The translations under genes were made by a program, and so were the position numbers. The notes under the pieces are model-generated. The model had not been told where the DNA came from. It saw only the letters and a program-made list of their open reading frames with translations, and made no database searches. A DNA stretch of 19,493 nucleotides, from contig JBCCYM010000033.1 of assembly GCA_039190005.1 (NCBI GenBank), positions 1-19,493 of the forward strand, written 5' to 3'. This DNA comes from JBCCYM01 sp039190005. GTDB lineage: Bacteria > Pseudomonadota > Gammaproteobacteria > UBA12402. This document shows, piece after piece, positions 8,862 through 15,768 of the stretch (position 1 is its first letter; each line of letters begins with the position of its first letter).

Positions 8862-10084
8862 ATGAAATACCATTCTAAAAACTCACAAGCAACAAACCGT
8901 TTAAACGAAGCGATTGAAATCTTATTCAAAAAAAGAGATGGCATAGATAAGCTATTACCCGCAGCAGCGGATAACTATCAAGATTGCGCGATGCTGCAAG
9001 TCTGTACCGCCATTATGTTTTTTTTCTCGTTTTCACAGAAATTGTCAGCTGAAAAAATTGGCTTTTATTACAACGGATAGATGAAGAAGCGCTGAACACT
9101 CAAGAAAGGCTTCATGTTCAGGCATTGAAAGCATTACAGTTTGTTAATTTTATGGACGCGTTTAAGCATTACCACGCTATTGTCAATGCTCATTATGACG
9201 ATAAATTAGCCTTATCAATGCTACAATTATGTGCTTTTCTGAGTGGCCAGATTGAATCGCTTGAGCAACCTTACCAAGCAATTTATAACCATTATAAAAA
9301 TGACCCTGATTTTTTAGGGATGTACGCTTTTTTCTATTGTCATGTTAATCGACAATCAGAGGCAGCTGAACTGATTAAACAAGGCTTAGCCATAGAACCG
9401 CATAACGCTTGGTTACAGCATATCTACGCCCACGCGTTGAATGAAAATGAGCCTGAACAAATTCAACAAGGCATTAAATTTTTAGAAGCGCGTGTCAATG
9501 ATTGGCCCAAGCAAAGCCGATTCTTTGAAGGTCATAATAGTATGCATTTAGCTATCTTATATTTAAAAGCAGGTTATGATACTAAATTAATCTTGGAACT
9601 CTTCCCCACCCGTATTTGGGGTACCGCGAAAGAATTTTCTTTTGAACAGAATAACGCTTTCTTAGTGTTATTCGCGCTTGATTTAGTCGGCTATGACCAT
9701 AGTTTAATAAACATTGGTCGGACGAGCTGGCAAGCCACGCGGAAAACTTTATTTATTGATTACTTTACACCGTATTTAACCGTCACGGCGATTTTGAGCG
9801 TCGCCAAAACTGATCCTGACAAAGCTAAATTAGCCATTGACGCTTTCGCACACCATGCGGCAAATTTTAAACCTGATTCGCCAGCATATTATGCTTGGCA
9901 CACCATTGCTTTACCTGTTTTGCAAGGTTGTTTCGCGTATATGCAATGTAATGACAGATTAGCCTGTGAATATTTAGCACCGGTATATAATAAAACACGA
10001 GTTATGGGACATAGTGATGAGCAGCGCAGCGTTTTTCCAGCAATATATAACGCGGTAAAGCATAGCCTAGAGAATAAGTTGTAA
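8862..10084 (+). pseudogene. TTC38-like tetratricopeptide protein gene, frameshifted
   Basis: Two frames together encode one TPR-type protein resembling the bacterial relatives of TTC38. The first part (8862 to about 9057) starts at an ATG with GAGGA nearby and reads to a stop at 9078-9080. The second part continues in the -1 frame from about 9053 to 10084 (KNWLLLQRIDEEALNTQERL, then helical repeat units such as GMYAFFYCHVNRQSEAAELI and LAIEPHNAWLQHIYAHALNE). The second frame is closed upstream by a TGA at 9050-9052, so the switch must lie at 9050-9080, where there is an A6 run (9052-9057). One missing A restores the reading AEKNWLL and a protein of about 407 residues, a normal length for the family. 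The TTG at 9125 is not a credible start, as it lacks a Shine-Dalgarno sequence and lies inside the domain. A real mutation, a sequencing error or slippage are all possible; mutation or error is likelier. The function of the family is unknown to me. Confidence 0.7.
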
Positions 10085-10087
10085 GAA

Positions 10088-10108
10088 TTTTGTCATTATA
10101 AGACAAAA
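10088..10108. terminator. Weak bidirectional hairpin between convergent genes
   Basis: TTTTGTC (10088-10094) pairs with GACAAAA (10102-10108) across a 7-base loop, midway between the TPR gene and murF, which run towards each other. The A/T-rich outer stem can provide a U-rich tail on either strand. The stem is GC-poor, so this is tentative. Confidence 0.4.
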
Positions 10109-10117
10109 CTTACTAAT

Positions 10118-11482
10118 TTATTTAACAACAGCGTCAACAAACGCTTTCATATTCATTGATAACGATCCCTTAAACAATACACAGGTTCGCGCGTCAAGCA
10201 GAGGTTTCAATTGATCTAACAAAGCTTGCCGATCATTAAAAAAATAAGCCTTCTCTTTGTCCTCAAAAGCGTTTACGGCTTCTTCAGCAATATCACCAAT
10301 AGCAAATAAATAATCAATCCCCTGCGCTTTGGCGTATTGCCCCACTTCAGCATGCAACTGTCGTTCCTGTTTACCCAGTTCCCGCATGGCACCCAATACT
10401 AATATGGTTTTCCCCTGATACTGTTTTAACACATCAATTGCTGCTTTAACCGCAAGGGGATTAGCATTATAGCCGTCATCAATCACTGTACAATTATGAA
10501 TACCTACCAAACGCTCAAGACGACGGGCAACGTTTGTCATATTTTCCAAACCTTGCTTAATAAATTTAGCGTCAATATCCAAAGCAAATGCCATCGCTGC
10601 CGCGCAGGCGGCATTCATCGCGTTATGTTCTCCAGGAAAATTTATTTTTATATCAATGCTATTATCAAGATAATTTAATGTAAAACTACAACGATTAAAT
10701 TCTGGCATGATGGCTGACACACTCACATCAGTATTATCGGATACACCAAAATTGATTTGCTTTTGTGTCGATTGCAGTTCCGCTTGCCATTGTTCAAGAA
10801 AAGGACTCTCCGCTGGTAATACTGCCGCGCCCTCTCTCGTCAATCCCTGCAAAATCTCGCCTTTAGCACGGGCAACCCCGGCAATATCACCAACGTACTC
10901 GGTATGCACCGACGCGATACAGCTGATGGCAACAACATCAGGTCGCGCGTACTTAGTAATTGTCGCGATTTCACCAAAATGATTCATCCCCATTTCCAAT
11001 ACCGCGAAACGGTGATCTTCATTTATTTTCAGAAGAGACAAAGGCAAGCCACTGATACTATTATAATTTCCTGGCGACATATAGCAACTTTCTTCACCAT
11101 GCGCCGCTCTGATAATGGCCGTGAGCATATGTTTGACAGTAGTTTTACCACAACTGCCGGTAACCGCCGCGATCTTGATCTGTGATAATTGCTGACGCCA
11201 ACATGTCGCCACTTGTCCTAAGGCTTGCAGCCCATCCTCAACCTGAATAATTGGAATTGACGCTTGTACTGGCTTGGAAACAATTGCCGCGACCGCGCCA
11301 TTGGCTATGGCCTGCTCAATATAATCATGCCCATCCGCTTGACTACCGACACTGGCCACAAATAAATCACCAGGCATAACCTGGCGGCTATCAATTTTAA
11401 AACCTTCAATCGGAAAATCCAGCTCAGGCGCTGGTTGCGCCAAAACCTGACAAACAAAACTAAAATAGAGGGTATTTGACAA
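10118..11482 (-). CDS. murF: UDP-N-acetylmuramoyl-tripeptide--D-alanyl-D-alanine ligase
   Basis: MurF uses ATP to add D-Ala-D-Ala to UDP-MurNAc-tripeptide, the last cytoplasmic step of the peptidoglycan pentapeptide. The three Mur-ligase domains are all present: an N-terminal substrate-binding domain (KIDSRQVMPGDLFVA), the ATP-binding domain with the P-loop GSCGKTT and the MurF-typical SPGNYNS and AVLEMGMN segments, and the C-terminal domain starting after ARRLERL with the signature IDDGYNANPLAVKAAI. The open frame extends to a TTG at 11500, but there is no ribosome-binding site before it; GATAGGTG (11490-11497) lies 7 bases before a second TTG at 11482, which I take as the start (454 residues). 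The gene stands alone, away from murE, mraY and the rest of a dcw cluster. It converges with the TPR gene and diverges from the lipoprotein gene. Confidence 0.95.
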   Translation of the reverse strand: MSNTLYFSFVCQVLAQPAPELDFPIEGFKIDSRQVMPGDLFVASVGSQADGHDYIEQAIANGAVAAIVSKPVQASIPIIQVEDGLQALGQVATCWRQQLSQIKIAAVTGSCGKTTVKHMLTAIIRAAHGEESCYMSPGNYNSISGLPLSLLKINEDHRFAVLEMGMNHFGEIATITKYARPDVVAISCIASVHTEYVGDIAGVARAKGEILQGLTREGAAVLPAESPFLEQWQAELQSTQKQINFGVSDNTDVSVSAIMPEFNRCSFTLNYLDNSIDIKINFPGEHNAMNAACAAAMAFALDIDAKFIKQGLENMTNVARRLERLVGIHNCTVIDDGYNANPLAVKAAIDVLKQYQGKTILVLGAMRELGKQERQLHAEVGQYAKAQGIDYLFAIGDIAEEAVNAFEDKEKAYFFNDRQALLDQLKPLLDARTCVLFKGSLSMNMKAFVDAVVK

Positions 11483-11549
11483 AATATTGCACCTATCCAA
11501 ACAATCAAAACAATATCTTAAAAGTAATTGTAACAGATTGATAGATTTT

Positions 11550-11580
11550 TTTACATTTTAATCATGACTTTTCAGATAAT
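11550..11580 (+). promoter_or_regulatory. Possible promoter of the glycine-zipper lipoprotein
   Basis: TTTACA (11550-11555) and GATAAT (11575-11580) are separated by 19 bases, slightly long for sigma70, in the 146-base divergent region between murF and the lipoprotein gene. The ribosome-binding site follows at 11615-11620. Confidence 0.3.
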
Positions 11581-11628
11581 ACACTTTATTATAGGGTTCG
11601 TTGTGTATTACAGATGAGGACAATAACA

Positions 11629-12081
11629 ATGTATAAATTTACAAGATTTGCCCTAGTAGCCATTATGATCAGTTTAGTACTAGGTGCTTGTGAGACCAAA
11701 CAAGATACCGGCACATTACTTGGCGCAGGTGCGGGCGCATTAATTGGAAGCCGCTTTGGCAGTGGTTCAGGACAAGTTGCCGCCACTGGTGTTGGTGCTG
11801 TACTTGGTGCACTGATTGGTAGCGCGGTAGGAAAGTCAATGGACAAAACAGATCAACTGGAAACCCAAAGAGCGTTGGAAAATTCACGCACCAATCAAAG
11901 CACAACATGGGTAAATCCAGACACACACAATCGCTATACGGTCACACCAACACGGACTTATTCTCAAAACGGTGAACCTTGCCGTCAATATGTCATTGAC
12001 GCCACCATCAATGGTCGCCCAGAAAAAATTAATGGCACCGCCTGCCGTAATGCCAATGGTGAATGGGTAGCTGTTAAATAA
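11629..12081 (+). CDS. Glycine-zipper surface lipoprotein (17 kDa antigen/RT0821-Lpp0805 type), 150 aa
   Basis: The product looks like a lipoprotein of the outer envelope. The signal peptide MYKFTRFALVAIMISLVLGA ends in a lipobox with the lipidated Cys at residue 21 (LGAC). A glycine-zipper region follows (about 28-70: GTLLGAGAGALIGSRFG and GVGAVLGALIGSAVG), as in the rickettsial 17 kDa antigen and SlyB-like proteins, where such segments associate with membranes. The C-terminal part (about 88-150) has the pattern W.N..T.N.Y.VTP..TY and two cysteines (CRQYV, ACRN) typical of the RT0821/Lpp0805 surface-protein group. The frame also has an upstream ATG at 11614, but TGAGGA (11615-11620) overlaps that ATG and sits 8 bases before the ATG at 11629, so I choose the latter. 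Its role is not known in detail; envelope integrity is a family-based guess. Confidence 0.88.
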   Translation: MYKFTRFALVAIMISLVLGACETKQDTGTLLGAGAGALIGSRFGSGSGQVAATGVGAVLGALIGSAVGKSMDKTDQLETQRALENSRTNQSTTWVNPDTHNRYTVTPTRTYSQNGEPCRQYVIDATINGRPEKINGTACRNANGEWVAVK

Positions 12082-12099
12082 AAGTTATTAAACAATTAT

Positions 12100-12115
12100 A
12101 AAACAAGGATGTTTT
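12100..12115. terminator. Weak hairpin between lipoprotein and antitoxin genes
   Basis: AAAACA (12100-12105) and TGTTTT (12110-12115) form a six-base stem around AGGA in the short gap between two convergent genes. It has only one GC pair and no strong T-run, so it is a weak candidate. Confidence 0.25.
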
Positions 12116-12142
12116 GATAGTTTGTCGCAAAATTAAATCATG

Positions 12143-12448
12143 CTAAATAAGCACGCTCAGACCTTTTTGCGCGACTAAATTTAATAACTTCAATGATACC
12201 CCTCGTGGATGTTTTTGACCTTGCTCCCATTGACGAACAGTTGATGGGGTTGTATTCAGAATTTTCGCGAACACCACTTGGCTGACTTTTTGACCTGTTC
12301 TGATTTTTCTAATCTGATTCGCGGTTAAGTCCTTTACCCGTGGCAAGCAATCCGCGTCAAACTCTCGCATTGTGACTTGATCAATTGCCCCCACCTCATG
12401 TAAATCTTTGGCAATGACATGCGCGACGTCTAGTAATTTTTCTTTCAT
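12143..12448 (-). CDS. HigA/NadS-type antitoxin, XRE-family regulator, 101 aa
   Basis: This is an antitoxin and DNA-binding autorepressor of a toxin-first (HigBA-like) type II toxin-antitoxin operon. The C-terminal half is a helix-turn-helix of the Cro/CI class (about residues 42-92), with the NadS/HigA-typical series IRKIRTGQKVSQVVFAKIL, STVRQWEQGQ and P.G.SLKLL. The N-terminal 40 residues form the toxin-facing portion. The start is supported by GAGGT, which lies in the last codons of the upstream toxin gene; only one base separates the toxin stop from this ATG, the usual spacing of such pairs. The antitoxin frame is complete although its toxin partner is destroyed, so it may survive as an orphan regulator or simply be decaying more slowly. 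Confidence 0.88.
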   Translation of the reverse strand: MKEKLLDVAHVIAKDLHEVGAIDQVTMREFDADCLPRVKDLTANQIRKIRTGQKVSQVVFAKILNTTPSTVRQWEQGQKHPRGVSLKLLNLVAQKGLSVLI

Positions 12449-12678
12449 TCTATACCTCTATTAAATTACCTCTTTTTATCAATTTCACTAATATTTCTGT
12501 TGGCAATGCCAATAGATGATTAGATAGTTTTTTATAAACTTTTTTTTCAGTGACAGTCAAATTAGCTTTTTGCCCTTTTGAAAAACCATACAAAAAATAA
12601 GCCGTTCTTGCTGCTTATAAGCAATTAAAACACGGTAACTTCCTCGCTTACCTTGAGCTTGTCGAGCAATACGCTTTT

Positions 12679-12864
12679 TATAGCACTTTCCTAAACTGTT
12701 GATATGTTAATGACGAAATATTATTGTCTTTCGCGAGGCAAGAAACGCGCCGTCCTTCGATAAACTCAGGAACCACTTACTGATTGTAAGCAAGTGTTTC
12801 TTAACGATGCGAAAGGCAATAAGATACAGTCAGTAATGTATCAACAGTTTAGGAAAGCGCTATA
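12679..12864. mobile_element. MITE-like foldback element, 186 bases, inside the toxin gene
   Basis: The two ends are inverted copies of 26 bases (12679-12704 and 12839-12864) that differ at one position; each begins TATAGC(A/G)CTTTCC and continues TAAACTGTTGATA. Inside these, the arms keep imperfect inverted similarity for about 40 more bases (shared segments TGAC, TTATTG, CTTTCGC and AAGAAAC), so the strand can fold into one long hairpin. There is no room for a transposase. The element interrupts a recognisable toxin reading frame exactly at its ends, which shows it was inserted. The TATA at each edge may be a 4-base target duplication (its removal restores frame) or part of the termini; TA at the ends would suit an IS630/Tc1-like transposase, but that is an inference. 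The central 50 bases hold a short repeat found again near 15.5 kb. Confidence 0.8.
12754..12770 (+). repeat. Short repeat copy in the centre of the MITE
   Basis: CCTTCGATAAACTCAGG matches, at 15 of 17 positions, the reverse complement of the copy at 15530-15546 (CCTTCGACAAGCTCAGG). This imperfectly palindromic sequence is widespread as an interspersed repeat in many bacterial genomes. Confidence 0.6.
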
Positions 12865-13062
12865 ATTTAGACCCGAACCTAAATCCGCATCAATTAAACC
12901 TTGTTCAATTTCACTGACAGCTATCTTTAATTGATTATCTGTCAACTTTTCCTTTTTCAACCATTTGTTAAATAAATGATGTTTATATATCTTCATTTCA
13001 TGAATATACCACTTAGTGATATAATTCACAAGGTTATATAGTAAAACTTTTTAAACTTTTTC

Positions 13063-13080
13063 TGATGGCACAAACCATCA
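13063..13080 (-). terminator. Possible hairpin downstream of recJ
   Basis: TGATGG (13063-13068) and CCATCA (13075-13080) form a six-base stem with a six-base loop, 20 bases beyond the recJ stop. On the minus strand it is followed by GAAAAAGTTTAAAAAGTTTT, which is not a clean U-run, so termination is uncertain. Confidence 0.3.
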
Positions 13081-13099
13081 CCTATTTCCGAATATAGAA

Positions 13100-14821
13100 T
13101 CAATAAACAGGCTCCAAATATTCGACCACCAACTGCAACTTGCTAATACCACCATACAGGTTACAGTCAGGCCTATAGACAATATGTACCTGTTGACAAC
13201 GTGGATTTGGCCATAATGTATTGTCGATGAAAAAGGCAATCGCTTCATAGTGACTAGCCTCTTTTTTAAGTGTGAGTTTCAAATGCTTCTCCGCCAATAA
13301 ACGCTGGTCAATAATATCAAATATGCCATCAAACACGGGTTCAGGAAAACCTTGCCCCCATGGCCCGGCCTGTTGCAGCAAGGCTACGGTATCTAAATTC
13401 AATACATCTGTTGTCAATTCACCATCAGTAATTAACTGCGCTTGTAACAAATCATCAGTGACAAATTGCTGTAATTCATCAATAAATGCTTTTTGGAATA
13501 CGTTAAAATCCGTATCAGCAATACTCAACCCTGCCGCCATCGCGTGACCACCAAATTTAGTGATTAAATCGGGATGTTTGGCATGGATATTCGCTAACAC
13601 ATCACGGATGTGAATACCACTAATTGAACGTGCCGATCCTTTTAGTTTACCATTACCATCTTCGGCAAAAATAATAACCGGACGATGGGTTTTATTTTTT
13701 ATCTTTGACGCCAGAATACCAATCAAGCCTTGATGCCAATTTTTATCAAACAAACACAGACCATAAGGCAAGTCGTCACTAAGATGAATGGTATTCAGCA
13801 TAGTCATTGCCTGTTGTTGCATATCCGCTTCAATTTGTCGGCGCTCATCATTGAGTTGATGCAACTGTTCAGCGTTTTTTTCAGCAGTAAGCGCGTCATC
13901 ACTGAGCAGACATTCAATACCCAACGACATATCTTGCAGCCTGCCAGCCGCGTTAAGTCGAGGACCAACGGCGAAAGCTAAATCAGTCGCTGCGACAGTC
14001 GCGGGATCACGTTTGGCTAAATGCAACAACGCGGTAATCGCGGGACAGCATTTGCCACAGCGTATACGTTGCAAACCTTGATAGACGAGAATGCGATTAT
14101 TCTTATCCAAAGGAACCAAATCCGCGACCGTACCCAATGCCACCAGATCAAGCAAATCCGCCATATTAGCTTCGGGGATTTGCTGTTGTTCAAACCAGTG
14201 TTTTTCACGTAACGCGGCACGCAAAGCTACCATGACGTAGAAAATCACCCCAACACCCGCCAATGATTTACTGGCAAAATGACATGTCGGTTGATTAGGA
14301 TTAACAATCGCGGTCGCCGGCGGTAACTGTTCGCCAGGCAAATGATGATCAGTAATGATGACTCGCATCCCCAATTGATTCGCCAACCGCACACCGGCAA
14401 TATTAGCAATACCATTGTCCACCGTGATAAGGATGTCTGGTTTTTGTTGGTACGCTAATTCAACAATCTCTGGCGTCAAACCATACCCAAAATCAAATCG
14501 ATTCGGCACCAAATAACTGACTTTAGCGGCAGCAAAATTTTTTAACGCCCGCACAGCTAAGCTTGTACCGGTGGCGCCATCGGCATCATAATCACCAACA
14601 ATCATAATATGCTGTCGCTTTTCAATCGCTTCAAGCAACACACTCACTGCTGCATTCATATGACACAGACCGGAAAAATCCAGTAATGCTTTAGCGCCAC
14701 GCTCAAGCTGCCGCGGTTCAGATATACCACGCGCCGCGTACACACGCTGCAATAAAGGCGGCAAATGACGCATCGCTGATGAAATATCATAAGGACGACG
14801 TATAATTTTTTTCTGTAGCAT
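13100..14821 (-). CDS. recJ: Single-stranded-DNA-specific 5'-3' exonuclease RecJ
   Basis: RecJ is a cytoplasmic 5'-3' exonuclease for single-stranded DNA that acts in recombination and mismatch and base-excision repair. The DHH-family metal motifs are intact: GDYDADG (76-82), VDNG (134-137), the TDHH box (157-160) and ALGTVADLVPL (228-238, with Asp234), followed by the family's GPRLNAAGRL and, in the DHHA1 part, GGHAMAAGL. A C-terminal OB-like region ends the protein. Length (573 residues) is normal for gammaproteobacterial RecJ. The ATG at 14821 lacks a clear Shine-Dalgarno sequence and lies 11 bases after the stop of the LysE gene, so it is probably cotranscribed and translationally coupled with it. 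In many gammaproteobacteria recJ neighbours dsbC or prfB; neither is here. Confidence 0.95.
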   Translation of the reverse strand: MLQKKIIRRPYDISSAMRHLPPLLQRVYAARGISEPRQLERGAKALLDFSGLCHMNAAVSVLLEAIEKRQHIMIVGDYDADGATGTSLAVRALKNFAAAKVSYLVPNRFDFGYGLTPEIVELAYQQKPDILITVDNGIANIAGVRLANQLGMRVIITDHHLPGEQLPPATAIVNPNQPTCHFASKSLAGVGVIFYVMVALRAALREKHWFEQQQIPEANMADLLDLVALGTVADLVPLDKNNRILVYQGLQRIRCGKCCPAITALLHLAKRDPATVAATDLAFAVGPRLNAAGRLQDMSLGIECLLSDDALTAEKNAEQLHQLNDERRQIEADMQQQAMTMLNTIHLSDDLPYGLCLFDKNWHQGLIGILASKIKNKTHRPVIIFAEDGNGKLKGSARSISGIHIRDVLANIHAKHPDLITKFGGHAMAAGLSIADTDFNVFQKAFIDELQQFVTDDLLQAQLITDGELTTDVLNLDTVALLQQAGPWGQGFPEPVFDGIFDIIDQRLLAEKHLKLTLKKEASHYEAIAFFIDNTLWPNPRCQQVHIVYRPDCNLYGGISKLQLVVEYLEPVY

Positions 14822-14832
14822 GATTGTTTAAG

Positions 14833-15438
14833 TTAAAAAAATAAATGGGCAAAAAGATATATCGCCGCGCCCCACATCACAATGGCTGAAATATGACCAT
14901 TATGTTTATTGAAAAAGTCAAGCTTAGCTAAGTACCGCCCCACCGTGGCTAAAAAAATAAACCATACCCAAGAAGTCATAATACACGCGGTAACAAAAGC
15001 GATTTTATTGACACCATGATATGTCAGCGACACTGACCCAATTGTGACCAATGTATCGAGAATAGCATAAGGATTCAGCAGCGACACCCCTAAACTAAAT
15101 AATACTAATTTAAGCGGTGACGGGTTTACTAGCGCGTCATCATTATTTAATTCCGTTGCTTGACGCCATGATTGCCAACCTAAATAAAGCAAAAACACTA
15201 TACCGGCAATTAAAATAACATCTTTAAACCAACTGACTTTTAATATAACCAAGGTTAAACCGAGTACGGCCAGCAAAATAAGCAAGGTATCGGACAAGGC
15301 TACCGTTGTCACCACTGTCGCGATAGCTTTGCGATTAGATTTTCTGATACCTTGACTGAGAACAAACATATTTTGCGGCCCCAATGGCACAATTAAGCCC
15401 AAAGCAAATAAAAATCCAAATAAAAATGCTAGAATCAT
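14833..15438 (-). CDS. LysE/ArgO-type basic amino-acid exporter, 201 aa
   Basis: The product is a small inner-membrane permease of about six spans from the LysE superfamily, whose characterised members export lysine or arginine. The LysE/ArgO branch signature is clear: PLGPQNMFVLSQGIRK after the first span and LLNPYAILDT near residue 120; length (201) is typical. The reading frame runs open a further 43 codons upstream, but that part is a translation of interspersed repeats (Ser-Thr-Ser-Ser-Gly-Gln and Arg-Gln-Ala-Gln-Arg-Pro strings) and has no family counterpart. The ATG at 15438 begins directly at the first membrane span and is preceded by GGAAAGA. It is the first gene of a probable operon with recJ. 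Overflow of basic amino acids would be a logical trigger, but no LysG/ArgP-type regulator is visible. Confidence 0.9.
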   Translation of the reverse strand: MILAFLFGFLFALGLIVPLGPQNMFVLSQGIRKSNRKAIATVVTTVALSDTLLILLAVLGLTLVILKVSWFKDVILIAGIVFLLYLGWQSWRQATELNNDDALVNPSPLKLVLFSLGVSLLNPYAILDTLVTIGSVSLTYHGVNKIAFVTACIMTSWVWFIFLATVGRYLAKLDFFNKHNGHISAIVMWGAAIYLFAHLFF

Positions 15439-15492
15439 GTCATTTTTCTTTCCGCAATAAACGCCTATTGAACCTAAAAACAGCAGTGGCCT

Positions 15493-15547
15493 CTGAGCCT
15501 GCCGAAAGGCGGCCCTTGAGCTTGCTTGCCCTGAGCTTGTCGAAGGG
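15493..15547. repeat. Cluster of short interspersed repeats upstream of the LysE/ArgO gene
   Basis: Two copies of the motif CTGAGC(C/T)TG(C/T)CGAA(A)GG are seen at 15493-15509 and 15530-15546, with a third partial copy (CTTGAGCTTGC, about 15514-15525) between and a tandem TCGAAGGG just after. The second copy in full is CCCTGAGCTTGTCGAAGGG (15529-15547). They lie within the untranslated leader of the LysE/ArgO gene. Related short palindromic repeats occur across many bacterial genomes; the same motif is in the MITE at 12.75 kb. Confidence 0.7.
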
Positions 15548-15616
15548 TCGAAGGGTTGGCACCACAAAACACAAGTGTAACAAATTGCTTAAAATAATGA
15601 AATAAAAATTAGCGTA

Positions 15617-15644
15617 GTGGTGGGATCACCTTATTTTCCGCCAC
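15617..15644. repeat. GC-rich inverted repeat in the LysE/POT divergent region
   Basis: GTGGTGG (15617-15623) can pair with CCGCCAC (15638-15644) over a 14-base loop, with one G-T wobble. Read on the minus strand it is followed within eight bases by an A/T-rich run (AATTTTTATTT), so it could be a terminator or attenuator ahead of the LysE/ArgO gene. No known riboswitch fold is recognisable. Together with the repeats at 15.5 kb this accounts for the gap 15439-15768; nothing else is seen there except AT-rich sequence. Confidence 0.35.
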
Positions 15645-15768
15645 CTTTACTATCCTCCGCAGAATTAATTGCTATTTTAATTCAAATATTAGATAATATT
15701 CTTATTCAGTTGTTATTTTGTGACCAAGCAAAACCATAAAAATAGATTGACAGTTAAATTTAAGCTTA

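Larger units (their letters stand above)
12450..12996 (-). pseudogene. HigB-like toxin gene (RelE family, PF06296-type), broken by a MITE and a frameshift
   Basis: The N-terminal part is read from the ATG at 12996 (MKIYKHHLFNKWLKKEKL, then AVSEIEQGLIDADLGSGL) and matches the start of HigB-like toxins, whose typical run is F.KW.kk..L.d..L..A..E...Gl.DadLGgGl.KKR. The frame then enters a 186-base inserted element and stops in its inverted repeat. On the other side (below 12679) coding resumes as YKKRIARQAQGKRGSYRVLI, AYKQQER, the family core motif. A second lesion follows: near 12600-12606 one base is missing, and the last part is in another frame (AYFLYGFSKGQKANL to GNLIEV, stop 12450-12452). 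Joined, the pieces give a protein of about 110 residues, normal for the family. No functional toxin can be made. The tail still supplies the antitoxin's ribosome-binding site. Confidence 0.85.

Noticed and set aside
9018..9025. T8 tract as the site of the TPR-gene frameshift
   Set aside because: A shift there would run into the in-frame TGA at 9050-9052, so the change must be downstream of it, at the A6 run.
9051..9059. Programmed -1 ribosomal frameshifting at the A-tract
   Set aside because: The codons GAA AAA ATT do not form a canonical X XXY YYZ slippery heptamer in the zero frame, and no stimulatory stem-loop was seen downstream.
11614..11628. Upstream ATG of the glycine-zipper lipoprotein
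   Set aside because: The ribosome-binding site TGAGGA overlaps this ATG and is correctly spaced for the next ATG at 11629, which also gives a standard lipoprotein signal peptide.
12651..12666. Another copy of the interspersed repeat (CCTTGAGCTTGTCGAG) within the toxin gene
   Set aside because: On the minus strand it encodes RQAQG in the conserved KKR.AR..QGK core of the toxin family, so the resemblance is probably coincidental.
13016..13029. GTG at 13029 as toxin start, with a GTGA-N6-TCAC dyad as operator
   Set aside because: The toxin family aligns from the ATG at 12996, and the dyad is short with mismatches in the centre; it was not strong enough to list as an operator.
15439..15567. Open N-terminal extension of 43 codons on the LysE/ArgO frame
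   Set aside because: It is a translation of interspersed repeats, has no counterpart in the family, and the ATG at 15438 begins directly at the first membrane span with a purine-rich site before it.
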